In this document: positions 46,254 through 55,352 of the stretch, in pieces
Numbering within the stretch: the stretch's first letter is position 1
Layout: every line of letters begins with the position of its first letter
Source of the DNA: Cyclobacteriaceae bacterium
GTDB taxonomy: Bacteria; Bacteroidota; Bacteroidia; Cytophagales; Cyclobacteriaceae
NCBI GenBank assembly: GCA_016787755.1
Contig: JAEUUA010000025.1
Span: 124,001 to 188,000, forward strand
Reading direction: 5' to 3'
Length of the DNA stretch: 64,000 nt
Program-made: the position numbers and the translations under genes
The notes under the pieces: generated by a model
What the model saw: the letters and a program-made list of their open reading frames with translations, nothing else
Database searches by the model: none
Told to the model about the DNA's origin: nothing

Positions 46254-48704
46254 CTATTCATACTTCAGGGTTTCTGCCGGACGGGTCCAGGCGGTTTTAA
46301 TGGCCTGATAACTAATGGTAAGCAAGGCAATCACCAAGGACAAACCTCCTGCTACAGCAAACACCTGCCAGCTTACATCCACCCGATATTGAAAAGATTG
46401 CAGCCAGTTGTTCATCAAATACCAGGTAATAGGAACCGATAGCAGCAATGAAATGGCAATCAACATCACATAATCTTTAGACAGTAAAACAAGTAGGGAT
46501 TGTTCTGTTGCCCCCATCACTTTACGTATAGAAATCTCTTTCGTGCGATTTTGCATCGCTAATGAAGCCAGCGCATACAAACCCAAACTTCCGATGATCA
46601 TGGCCAGCAACGTAGCGATGCTTACAATCTTTCCTAAATTTTGATCGCTGCGATATTGATTATCCATAGCTTGGTCTACGAATGTAAAGGCGAACTCCTC
46701 TCCCCCTGTTAAGTTGTTCCAGGTGTGTTTGATTTGATCTAACGTAGTTGACATATCTTCCGGCTTTATTCTGACCATCAATTTGGGAACCGGATTGTTC
46801 TCTATACTGATGTTTTCTAGTCCACTTAAAATGATAACCGGGTCTTGCACCATCACAAGCGGTTGCACGGATGTGTAGAGCGAAGCATAATTAAAATCTT
46901 TTACGATGCCAATAACTTCATGATCAGTAAATCTCTTTCCGGGGATGCGTTTGCCAACGGGATCAGTCCAGCCATAAGCTTTTGCAAAAGCTTCATTCAC
47001 GATGATCGACCGTCTTGCATCCGAAGGATTGTTATCCGAAAAATTGCGACCCCATACCATTTCCATTTTCATCACAGGCACATATTCATCATCAACAATA
47101 TTCAGATCAAACGTGCGGTACGTACCCTGATTATCGGTGTATCCAACATTCGTCCAGCTACCGTTGCCAAAATCATGAGCCGATGCACACACCGCAGCAA
47201 TGCCCTGGATTTTTGCCAACTCAATTTTAAATTGTTCGGCTTTATCAAATCCATCTTTTATGCGCTCGGGTAAGCGACCCATACGTGGAACGGTAAGCTG
47301 AATGACTGCCAGTTGTTCTTTGTTAAACCCCAGGTTTTTGCTTTGCAGAAAACTTAATTGCTGACGCATGATAAGCGTGCTGGAGATTAAGAAAATGGAA
47401 AGCACTAATTGCACACCTACTAAAATCTGGCGAACTCGTTGTTTGTTATTACCTATTTGGATAGAGCCTTTCAAAATGGCAATTGGCTTAAAGCCCGAGA
47501 GTACAAAAGCCGGGTAACTGCCGGCCATCAATCCGATAATGGTAACTAAAGAAACTATTAAGGAGATTGTAAACCCATTGAATGCCAGCACCAATTGTTT
47601 CCCTGCAAAACTATTGAACACAGGAAGACTTAAGACAGAAAGCACCGCTCCTACTAACAACGCGATCACTGTTACAATTACAGCTTCACCAATAAATTGA
47701 AAGATTAATTGTTTTCGTTCTGCACCCACTACTTTTCGAATGCCTACTTCGCGGGCACGCTTCATGGAGCGACCAATCGATAGCGTTACAAAATTGATAC
47801 ATGCCACCAACAAAATAAGTACAGCAATAGCCGCTAAAATGTAACTGTACTTGGGATCGCTCACGGGAGCAATGCCCACCGGATAACTTGTATCAAGGTG
47901 AATTTCAGTGAGTGGTTGTAAGCCGGGTGCATAATTACTTTCTTTAAAAGATTCTTCGCCCAACAACGTTTGAAAAACCGAAGGAAATTTACTTTCAAGT
48001 TCTGCAGGGCTAACACCCTCCTTTAGCAGCACATACGTTTCGGGTGTGATATTAAACCAGGCTGAGGTTAAAACGTGTGAATTATACAGTTTTGGATAGT
48101 TGAGGTCTGAAATCAGCATGTCAAATTGAATGCTTGAGTTAATGGGCACATTGGCAGTGATTGCTTTTACGGTGAAATCCTCAAAAGCCTCACCCAATTG
48201 TATAGAGATTGTTTTATTGATTGGGTAAACGTCTCCGAAATACTTTTTTGCGGTTGCCTGAGTAAGCACAACGCCACTCTGCTCGCGCAAGGCTTCACGA
48301 TTTCCATGGATGATTTCAAAATCAAAAAGCTCAAAGAAATCCTGCCCGGCAACGGTAACTTGTTCGTTAAATAAATTCTCGCCCACTTTTACAGGACTAC
48401 CTATATTGTTGATACGCACCTGATTCTCTACTTCCGCAAAATTGTCTTTAAGAGCCGGCCCCATCGGGAAAGGTGTTACTGTGTTGAAGAACTTTTCGTT
48501 TTCACCATAATCCTCGCGGGCATACACGCGATAAATGCGATCGGCCTTTGTATGAAAGGTGTCAAACGTCCATTCGTCTTTTACAAACAAGGCAATGAGC
48601 ACACAACACGCAATCCCCAGACTTAGCCCCAACACATTGATGAACGAATGAATCTTACTCCGCCAAAGCGAACGAAAAGCGATTTTGAGGTAATTGCGTA
48701 ACAT
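46254..48704 (-). CDS. FtsX/MacB-type ABC transporter permease (paralogue 4)
   Basis: An 816-residue permease starting MLRNYLKIAFRSLWRSKIHS, with the same two-half plan as its three downstream neighbours. The coupling motifs are RAREVGIRKVVGAE and RTKEISIRKVMGA, and the tail is RPAETLKYE. The first periplasmic domain carries a QVTVAGQDFFELFDFEIIHG-like stretch where the other paralogues have similar sequences. As first of the four on the minus strand it probably heads the transcript or transcripts. Roles in similar clusters include export of peptides or lipoprotein handling, but the substrate here is unknown. Confidence 0.88.
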   Translation of the reverse strand: MLRNYLKIAFRSLWRSKIHSFINVLGLSLGIACCVLIALFVKDEWTFDTFHTKADRIYRVYAREDYGENEKFFNTVTPFPMGPALKDNFAEVENQVRINNIGSPVKVGENLFNEQVTVAGQDFFELFDFEIIHGNREALREQSGVVLTQATAKKYFGDVYPINKTISIQLGEAFEDFTVKAITANVPINSSIQFDMLISDLNYPKLYNSHVLTSAWFNITPETYVLLKEGVSPAELESKFPSVFQTLLGEESFKESNYAPGLQPLTEIHLDTSYPVGIAPVSDPKYSYILAAIAVLILLVACINFVTLSIGRSMKRAREVGIRKVVGAERKQLIFQFIGEAVIVTVIALLVGAVLSVLSLPVFNSFAGKQLVLAFNGFTISLIVSLVTIIGLMAGSYPAFVLSGFKPIAILKGSIQIGNNKQRVRQILVGVQLVLSIFLISSTLIMRQQLSFLQSKNLGFNKEQLAVIQLTVPRMGRLPERIKDGFDKAEQFKIELAKIQGIAAVCASAHDFGNGSWTNVGYTDNQGTYRTFDLNIVDDEYVPVMKMEMVWGRNFSDNNPSDARRSIIVNEAFAKAYGWTDPVGKRIPGKRFTDHEVIGIVKDFNYASLYTSVQPLVMVQDPVIILSGLENISIENNPVPKLMVRIKPEDMSTTLDQIKHTWNNLTGGEEFAFTFVDQAMDNQYRSDQNLGKIVSIATLLAMIIGSLGLYALASLAMQNRTKEISIRKVMGATEQSLLVLLSKDYVMLIAISLLLSVPITWYLMNNWLQSFQYRVDVSWQVFAVAGGLSLVIALLTISYQAIKTAWTRPAETLKYE

Positions 48705-48828
48705 ATCAATTGGGTTTGATCAAAAGTGGTGAAAACGAAAGGTTTAATAAAACCATTGCCCCTCACCTGAGACTGTGATGTAGTGAACCGTAAAAAAGTT
48801 GTAGTGGGGTTAATTGCTCTTCGTGTAA

Positions 48829-48891
48829 CTTCGTGTCTTAGAGCCTTCGTGGTTTAAAAAGATGAACCACTAAGTCACTAAGAACACAAAG
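48829..48891. repeat. Dispersed inverted repeat, CTTCGTG...CACAAAG family
   Basis: CTTCGTGTCTTAGAGCCTTC plus GTGGTT (48829-48854) is an imperfect complement of AACCACTAAGTCACTAAG plus AACACAAAG (48865-48891). The words resemble the TTCGTG/GTGGTT intergenic palindromes of many Bacteroidota genomes. It lies in the 251-base gap before the sialate esterase gene. Confidence 0.55.
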
Positions 48892-48964
48892 TCACTAAGC
48901 AAATTAGCAACTGGTTTTTTGCATAAATCCCACTACCTTAGGCTGCTCATAAATAATGCTACCT

Positions 48965-50920
48965 ATGAAACTAAGAATTCTCACTCTTCTCTTTTTAATC
49001 TCACTCAGCGGCTACAGTAACGTTACACTTCCTAAAGTTCTAGGCGATAATATGGTGCTGCAACGCAACAAGCCTATCAACGTATGGGGTTGGGCGGATG
49101 CCGGAGAAAAAGTGAGTGTGCAATTCAATAAACAAAGCGTTTCCGCGAAAGCCGATAAAACAGGCAAGTGGTTTCTTACCCTAAAACCTGAAGCAGCTGG
49201 TGGACCTTATCTATTAACTATAAAAGGAAAAAACTCAATCACGCTTAGTAATATTTTAGTAGGTGAAGTATGGGTGTGCTCTGGTCAGAGCAATATGGAG
49301 TGGCCGCTGCGCGCTGCCAACAATGCCGAGCAAGAAATTAAGCAAGCCGATTATCCGATGATCCGTCATTTTGGAGTTCAAAAATCAGTCTCCTCAAAAT
49401 TAGAAGATGATGTAAAAGGTGGCGAGTGGAAAGTTTGCAGTCCGGAAAATGCAGGCGAGTTTACTGCCGTAGGTTATTTCTTTGCGCGCGAATTATATAA
49501 CGAACTTAAAATACCCATCGGGCTTGTACATACCTCATGGGGTGGCACGCATTCTGAAACGTGGACGAGTCGTGAAGCTTTTGAGCAAAGTACTGAGTTT
49601 AAAGACATGATCGCTTCCATGCCACAATTGGATTTGGATGCTATCGCCAAACAAAAAAATGAAGCGCTGATGAAGAAGCTTACAGGCTTGGGCATCACGC
49701 TTCCAAAAGCAGAAGAAGCCAAGCAATGGAATCAAAAAGACTTTAGCGATATCAATTGGCCCACCATGAGCTTGCCAGGATTGTGGGAAGGAAAAGCATT
49801 AGGCGATTTGGATGGTGTTGTTTGGTTTCGGAAAACAATTTCTATCGCTCGAGAAGATGCCGGCAAAGAAGCGATTCTTCAATTGGCCATGATTGATGAC
49901 ATCGATGAAACATTTGTTAATGGAGTTCAGGTGGGCAGCACAAAAGCCTATAACGAAAAGCGCGATTACGTACTGGGGATTGATCAATTGCGACAAGGAG
50001 AAAATGTAATTGCCATTCGGGTAACTGATACCGGTGGCGGTGGTGGCGTATATGGTGATGCAGCCGATATGAAATTAATCATTGGAAAATCTGTTATCTC
50101 CCTGGCAGGAGATTGGAAATATCAGGTTGAGAAAGTACAAGGAGCAGGTTCATCGATTGGCCCTAATGCCTACCCTACGCTTTTGTACAATGCCATGATT
50201 AATCCCTTGTTGAATCTTGGGATACAAGGTGCCATCTGGTATCAAGGCGAATCCAATGCAGGACGCGCGTATCAATATCGCACCGCGTTTCCATTGATGA
50301 TTACGGATTGGCGCACGCATTGGAAGCAAGGCAACTTTCCATTTTACTTTGTTCAGTTAGCTAGTTTTAATTCAGCCAATGGTGATAGTGAGCATGGCAG
50401 CACGTGGGCCGAACTTCGTGAAGCACAAACCATGACTCTTTCATTACTTCATACGGGCATGGCCGTAACCACCGACATTGGTGAAGCCAACGATATTCAT
50501 CCGCGCAACAAACAAGATGTAGGCAAACGTTTAGCAGCTATCGCGCTCCATGATGTGTATGGAAAAAATAGTGAGTATAGTGGCCCTGTTTATCAATCTA
50601 TGAAAGTGGAAGGTAACAACATTCGGATTTCTTTTACACATGTGGGTAGTGGCTTGATGGCAAAAGACAAGTATGGATACTTAAAAGGATTTGAGATAGC
50701 GGGAAGTGATCAAAAGTTCTACTATGCGAAGGCTTGGATTGAAGGCAACTCCGTTGTTGTTTCTTCCGATCAGGTTTCAAATCCTGTGGCTGTTCGTTTT
50801 GCATGGGCAGATAACCCTGAAGATGCAAACTTCTTTAACAAGGATGGATTTCCGGCTGTACCTTTTCGCACCGATACCTGGAAAGGAATTACGGAGAGCG
50901 GGAAGTTTAAGATTGAATAA
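48965..50920 (+). CDS. Sialate O-acetylesterase-like SGNH hydrolase
   Basis: A 651-residue exported enzyme (signal peptide KLRILTLLFLISLSGYS; start at 48965 preferred to 48956) that probably removes acetyl groups from sialic acid or plant glycans. Block I is VCSGQSNMEWP with the catalytic Ser at about residue 109, block III is WYQGESNA at about 422, and block V is DIHPRNK with the catalytic His. A jelly-roll domain resembling a beta-galactosidase N-terminal module is inserted between blocks (GLWEGKALGDLDGVVWFRK). The family occurs in polysaccharide utilisation, but no susC/D genes are in the window. Confidence 0.92.
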   Translation: MKLRILTLLFLISLSGYSNVTLPKVLGDNMVLQRNKPINVWGWADAGEKVSVQFNKQSVSAKADKTGKWFLTLKPEAAGGPYLLTIKGKNSITLSNILVGEVWVCSGQSNMEWPLRAANNAEQEIKQADYPMIRHFGVQKSVSSKLEDDVKGGEWKVCSPENAGEFTAVGYFFARELYNELKIPIGLVHTSWGGTHSETWTSREAFEQSTEFKDMIASMPQLDLDAIAKQKNEALMKKLTGLGITLPKAEEAKQWNQKDFSDINWPTMSLPGLWEGKALGDLDGVVWFRKTISIAREDAGKEAILQLAMIDDIDETFVNGVQVGSTKAYNEKRDYVLGIDQLRQGENVIAIRVTDTGGGGGVYGDAADMKLIIGKSVISLAGDWKYQVEKVQGAGSSIGPNAYPTLLYNAMINPLLNLGIQGAIWYQGESNAGRAYQYRTAFPLMITDWRTHWKQGNFPFYFVQLASFNSANGDSEHGSTWAELREAQTMTLSLLHTGMAVTTDIGEANDIHPRNKQDVGKRLAAIALHDVYGKNSEYSGPVYQSMKVEGNNIRISFTHVGSGLMAKDKYGYLKGFEIAGSDQKFYYAKAWIEGNSVVVSSDQVSNPVAVRFAWADNPEDANFFNKDGFPAVPFRTDTWKGITESGKFKIE

Positions 50921-50952
50921 CTAGATACTAGAATCTAGTAGCTAGTATCTAG
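50921..50952. terminator. Perfect 11-bp hairpin between convergent genes (repeat family copy 3)
   Basis: CTAGATACTAG (50921-50931) is the exact reverse complement of CTAGTATCTAG (50942-50952), and TTTT follows on the plus strand. It begins immediately after the esterase stop and lies next to the convergent msrB stop, so it may stop transcription in both directions. Its words belong to the GATACTGGAT repeat family. Confidence 0.65.
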
Positions 50953-50954
50953 TT

Positions 50955-51395
50955 TTACTTCGCTAACTTAATCGAAGCCGAGTTAATGCAAAACCGCAAG
51001 CCAGTCGGTGGCGGACCATCGGGAAAAACGTGGCCGAGGTGACAATCGCACACACTGCATTCAACCTCAACCCGCGTCATTCCGTAACTGGTGTCTTTGG
51101 TATATTTAATCACGTTGGGTTCAACCGAAGAATTAAAACTTGGCCACCCTGTACCCGAATCAAATTTCTTACGTGAATCAAAAAGAACCGTTCCGCAACA
51201 ACGACAGGCATATAATCCTGCTTCGTGTGCCTCACAATATTCTCCTGAAAAAGCATGTTCCGTTCCCTTTCTCCGGGTAACCTGAAACTCTTCAGGGGTT
51301 AAGATTCTCTTCCACTCTTCCTCCGTTTTTTCCACCCGCGTGGGGGGAGTTAGATTTCCCTTGGAAGCATATTGAAGCACATCAAGCCATTTCAT
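50955..51395 (-). CDS. msrB: Peptide-methionine (R)-S-oxide reductase
   Basis: A complete 146-residue MsrB that reduces methionine R-sulfoxide in proteins after oxidative damage. Zinc cysteines form two pairs, Cys64/Cys67 and Cys113/Cys116, in the usual Y-x-C-x-x-C and C-x-x-C positions, and the catalytic Cys136 is in GLRFCINS. The core FDSGTGWPSF and HLGHVFPDGP are conserved. No resolving cysteine is obvious, so thioredoxin may act directly. It is cytoplasmic and convergent with the esterase gene. Confidence 0.97.
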   Translation of the reverse strand: MKWLDVLQYASKGNLTPPTRVEKTEEEWKRILTPEEFQVTRRKGTEHAFSGEYCEAHEAGLYACRCCGTVLFDSRKKFDSGTGWPSFNSSVEPNVIKYTKDTSYGMTRVEVECSVCDCHLGHVFPDGPPPTGLRFCINSASIKLAK

Positions 51396-51467
51396 AAACG
51401 AGTGATTAAAACTTACCTACTTATAACCATTTTCAACCCGTTTAGTTCAAACAAATTACAATAATCC

Positions 51468-52238
51468 CTATTGCATCCCAGCAATTCCAGCACCTTCCGG
51501 TTTGATAAATGATTTTCCGTTTGGCTTATCTTTCGATAACGTAATTCCTGAAAAGATTACTTCATTGCGCATCTCGCCTACGGAATCATTCTTGTATTGA
51601 TACCATTGCAGTTTCTTAGGTAAAAGAATCCCTTCTACCTCTTGCCATTCATCATACTTAATTAAGTTAAACTTGTCGCTTGCCTCCTGACTTTTAAATG
51701 TAACCGTGTACATCAGTGCCTTCATGGTGTTTGAGGCTTTATCAAAGTATAGGATGTAATTATCTTTTGGCGAGTCGCCTACTCCATCGCCATAGGAAAT
51801 CTTAATGCCACTTAAGTTCATACCAAACAACTCTTTATCGCCCACGATCTCGTAGTTGATACCCGGATCGCCCAACACAAACGGCATTGAAAAAAAGTAG
51901 AAATACAAGTTATGATAAAACCGCGCTCCTGTGGTAAGACTATCTGGCACTACCCAAACATCCTTACCATCAAACCCAATGGTTCTTTTTTCACCTTCCA
52001 CCAGCACCTTGCGGGAATGGAGATCAATAAGTTGACGCTCACCATTTGCTAACGAGAAACTAAGCAAATTCATTTGCGACCATGCGCTATAGCTGCCATG
52101 TGCATCAAAAATTTTTGTTATTGGTTCTGGATGATTGAGTTGAGTTTTTGAATCAGTGTCATTTTCAACTTTTTTGCATTGACTTAATGTAACTGAGACA
52201 AAACCAAGCATGATTAATCTGACTACTAAATGCTTCAT
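51468..52238 (-). CDS. DUF6503-like lipoprotein
   Basis: A 256-residue protein with a lipobox in MLGFVSVTLSQC (Cys21); the start at 52238 (MKHLVVRLIM) is better than the one 12 codons upstream. The mature part has a repeated beta pattern with FDAHGSYSAWSQMNLLSFSL and YEIVGDKELFGM, similar to DUF6503 proteins that I recall in Bacteroidota lipoprotein clusters, which resemble outer-membrane lipoprotein carriers. The role is unknown. It is probably periplasmic-side anchored to the outer membrane. Confidence 0.65.
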   Translation of the reverse strand: MKHLVVRLIMLGFVSVTLSQCKKVENDTDSKTQLNHPEPITKIFDAHGSYSAWSQMNLLSFSLANGERQLIDLHSRKVLVEGEKRTIGFDGKDVWVVPDSLTTGARFYHNLYFYFFSMPFVLGDPGINYEIVGDKELFGMNLSGIKISYGDGVGDSPKDNYILYFDKASNTMKALMYTVTFKSQEASDKFNLIKYDEWQEVEGILLPKKLQWYQYKNDSVGEMRNEVIFSGITLSKDKPNGKSFIKPEGAGIAGMQ

Positions 52239-52351
52239 AGGAATCAATTTGGCAAGCAAGTTAGCGTAATTCAACTGCTTAATGCCATCAATTAACCTCC
52301 GAAATATTCATGATTGTAATCCACAAGACATTTACGCTTTTAACTCTACAA

Positions 52352-53038
52352 TCAGTTCACAGAATTTTCTGTGTTGTAGGTAATACGATTTCGTTTGCCA
52401 AACCCACCAAACTTTAGGGTAACATTATATGACCAGTTGCTCAAGTCAGAATCTTTAAGCCCTGACGAGTTGCTCTGTGAAGTATTCCGATATGAAATGC
52501 CCGGACTCAACCTCATCCATCGAAATAAATTCATTTCTAACTGCACGCCAGGTTCTACTACATAAAACCAGTTTTCATCGTGATCAGAGAAAGTATTGAA
52601 ATCATTCGCATGCCAATTGTAGCGATCATACTGTGCTGTAAAACCAACCCCTGTAAATAAATCAAGCACCAGGTGTATGGGTTTGTTTGAACCGATAACA
52701 CGCTCCAGCTTCAATCCACCCTGGCCATATTGGTAAGTCATGGGTTGCTGTGGGCTGATGCTATACTCAACCGGAACACGAATGTCATTTGTGGAACCAG
52801 CAAAGGCTAGCCCCAACATCCATCTGCGATTTATAAATACCCCTCCATACACTTCCGAGATATTGGCAAACTCGCCCCCAATCGTTGTGAATTTATTGGT
52901 GAGTGCACCATAGCCGCCCGTACATTTTCCGGAACCAAAAAGTGTTTGAACTTCCTGCGCAGTTACAGATTGCGCAATCAGGAAAACAAATAAGAATACT
53001 ACGGCAAAACGGGTTTTCATGTGTTTCATAATCATCAA
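52352..53038 (-). CDS. Outer-membrane beta-barrel protein
   Basis: A 228-residue unknown with a signal peptide (FAVVFLFVFLIAQSVTAQ) and alternating hydrophobic strands typical of a small beta-barrel, such as GGVFINRRWMLGLAFAGS, KLERVIGSNKPIHLVLDLFTG and SYNVTLKFGGFG. The exact start among four N-terminal Met residues is uncertain. No partner or substrate can be given. Confidence 0.65.
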   Translation of the reverse strand: MMIMKHMKTRFAVVFLFVFLIAQSVTAQEVQTLFGSGKCTGGYGALTNKFTTIGGEFANISEVYGGVFINRRWMLGLAFAGSTNDIRVPVEYSISPQQPMTYQYGQGGLKLERVIGSNKPIHLVLDLFTGVGFTAQYDRYNWHANDFNTFSDHDENWFYVVEPGVQLEMNLFRWMRLSPGISYRNTSQSNSSGLKDSDLSNWSYNVTLKFGGFGKRNRITYNTENSVN

Positions 53039-53240
53039 TTTTCATACAAGACAATTGATGATTCGATAACTCCTATTCTATCTCACTTTTTTTTAATAAT
53101 TATTCGGGGCGTGTAGCTTGCACTGGATTAAATTTTGAAGCGCAGGCGCAGAATAGGTTCCAACTATAACTCCTATCACAAGGCCATTAACAGCAACCAA
53201 GCACAGGGTGCTGTGCCGATATGCCACCTGAAAGGGAACC
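53039..53240. other. Intergenic stretch without a recognised gene
   Basis: 202 bases between the barrel gene and dps. AT-rich near the barrel gene start, where the control region for that gene should lie. No hairpin with a T-run was found on the minus strand for dps. Confidence 0.35.
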
Positions 53241-53720
53241 TTATTTTACATTTAAAAAAGAAGAATACATCCAAATCAGTTTTTCCTGCGCGCGGATATA
53301 ATCACTCATCAGTGCATTTGTACCTTCATCTCCGGCATCGGCCGAAAGGCTAAGTAACGTGCGCTGAATTCCAATAATGATCTTGTACGATTCCAGAACT
53401 TCCGCAACTGCTTTATAACCATCAGAGACTTGCTTACTTTCCTTTATGCGGGATACTTTTTGGTAATCACTGTAATTGTGATTGGGTGTGTAGCCGAGTG
53501 TCAGAATTCGTTCTGCCACTTCATCAATTTTAAGAAGCAGACCATTATAAAGTTCTTCAAACTTAAGATGCAATTCAAAAAACTTTTCGCCTTTTATATT
53601 CCAGTGATACCCTCGGGTATTCTGGTAAAAAAAAGAATAATTGGCTAGTAACTCATTTAACATCTTGGCCAGATTTTCAGACTTGGCCGTATCAAGTCCT
53701 ATTGCATTTAAATTTTTCAT
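53241..53720 (-). CDS. dps: Dps-family DNA-binding ferritin
   Basis: A 159-residue Dps, which stores iron and protects DNA from peroxide. The ferroxidase ligands fit the family spacing exactly: His39, His51, Asp66 and Glu70 in GYHWNIKGEKFFELH and KIDEVAERI. The helix bundle is complete. The N-terminus is short and lacks an obvious Lys-rich DNA-binding tail. It is monocistronic. Oxidative-stress protection fits with MsrB a few kilobases away. Confidence 0.95.
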   Translation of the reverse strand: MKNLNAIGLDTAKSENLAKMLNELLANYSFFYQNTRGYHWNIKGEKFFELHLKFEELYNGLLLKIDEVAERILTLGYTPNHNYSDYQKVSRIKESKQVSDGYKAVAEVLESYKIIIGIQRTLLSLSADAGDEGTNALMSDYIRAQEKLIWMYSSFLNVK

Positions 53721-53829
53721 AATTCAGATTATTAATTCTAACTTTTAAACACACGAGCCGCAAAACTCGTTCAAATTAATAAAGAATTTAGAACTCAATT
53801 ATGATCAAAGTCATGATATCTGTTAAGAA

Positions 53830-55197
53830 TTACTTTAAATAATCAACCGCAGCTTTATTTTGATTTACTACATGTTGCTTAAGCGTTGTTAACTCATTGG
53901 TAAAAGCTGCACTATTGGATAGATGAGTATATTTTCCAGACTCAATTTCCATTGGGCCGATCACGTAAGGTGAAATCAACTCATGATACTGTGTGAATAA
54001 AGTATTCATGACGTCCGGCTTAAATACTGTATTTGAAAACACTTGCACAAACTCCTTATATTGAAGTCCGTAAACCGGGTCATCCATTAAGTTGCGAATT
54101 AACGGCCAGTTATCACCGACAGTCGAAAGTGAGATGGGAGTAGCCTGTCCCCCGCGATTCATCATACATTCGTTATTATCCCAGGGTATCCACATCAGTC
54201 CATCCGTTTGATTGTAGAGGTAATAATTATGCGCCATGCGGCCATAGGTATCCCAATTTAACATAGTAGTATTAACCGAGAGCCATTGTAAGAAATGAGA
54301 TACGTTAAATACCTGTTCAAGTTCAGCGCGCCATTGTGCAGGGTTAGCATTTCGTAAACTATTATTCAAAATTGCAATCGTGGCCTGCACATCTGCATAG
54401 TCTGCTTCGTCTTCGTTATTCTTTTTTTCAAACTGACTTTGTACAAAAGATTTAAAATTGGATTCGGGTTTATAAATATTTCCCGACTTATTTCCTAGCT
54501 GATTCTCGAGCATGGTGTCATCCACTACCTCCACCATCGTGTACACACCACAATATTTTACACCCTCACCAAAGTTAATATACACTTTATAGAATGCTGT
54601 TTGTGAACAAGGAATACCCGCCATCCTAAAAATATCGGATCCGGCCTTCTCCCGAATCAGTGAATTATCATTAGCTCCCGGAGACATGGAAAGTTCTTTG
54701 AACCCATAAAACCGTTGGTTTTTGTATTCGGGATATTCATCCTCATAGCGGTCCATATTTAACCGAAAGGGTAATTTATAAATTCCACCCCGCCAACTAT
54801 TCTTTAAGGTTGAATTCCCTTTTAATCGAAACCCAACTTTATACCATTGCTTATCGTTGTATTTTACTGAAACTGGAATGTAGTCAGGATCAAGATTAGT
54901 ATCTCCTCCTGGAGGTTGAGTGCCACCAGCGCCAAAAGCAAACCCATATAATGACTTCATATTTTGCTGTATCGCAAGCCAGTCCGCACTGGTTAACGTA
55001 ATCTCAATTGAATTTACTCGATGTTGTGGAAATACTTCTTCATAATTGGGTTCAACTTTATTTCCGTGCGTGGTCTCCGTCCAATCAGAAGTTGCGCCAT
55101 CATCGGTTGTTACTTCGGCTTCTTCACAAGACAAAGCAAACCAAAGCAAAGCCATGGTAAAAAATTTAAGGAGCACATCAATAGTTTTAGCAATCAT
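53830..55197 (-). CDS. CotH-family lipoprotein
   Basis: A 455-residue CotH protein anchored as a lipoprotein. The start at 55197 (MIAKTIDVLLKFF) precedes a lipobox ALLWFALSC, and an upstream start would hide the signal. The kinase-like core has KVGFRLKGNSTLKNSWRGG, GFKELSMSPGANDNSLIREK, YCGVYTMVEVVDD and a late WIPWDNNECMM motif in the catalytic position. Unlike the CotH at 31.7 kb, it has no type IX tail, so the two are anchored differently. Its substrate is unknown; CotH kinases phosphorylate surface proteins in other bacteria. Confidence 0.83.
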   Translation of the reverse strand: MIAKTIDVLLKFFTMALLWFALSCEEAEVTTDDGATSDWTETTHGNKVEPNYEEVFPQHRVNSIEITLTSADWLAIQQNMKSLYGFAFGAGGTQPPGGDTNLDPDYIPVSVKYNDKQWYKVGFRLKGNSTLKNSWRGGIYKLPFRLNMDRYEDEYPEYKNQRFYGFKELSMSPGANDNSLIREKAGSDIFRMAGIPCSQTAFYKVYINFGEGVKYCGVYTMVEVVDDTMLENQLGNKSGNIYKPESNFKSFVQSQFEKKNNEDEADYADVQATIAILNNSLRNANPAQWRAELEQVFNVSHFLQWLSVNTTMLNWDTYGRMAHNYYLYNQTDGLMWIPWDNNECMMNRGGQATPISLSTVGDNWPLIRNLMDDPVYGLQYKEFVQVFSNTVFKPDVMNTLFTQYHELISPYVIGPMEIESGKYTHLSNSAAFTNELTTLKQHVVNQNKAAVDYLK

Positions 55198-55352
55198 TGT
55201 GCAAAAATAACACTCCGGTTTGGATAAGTTAAATAGCCGAATCCTCATTGATCTGTGAGGATATTGTTTTATCTCTTTTATAAGTAACTTGAGTGGTTTT
55301 CTTAATTAATTATACCTTATTTAAGAAAGTGAGCGCCAGAGTCTAAATAAAT

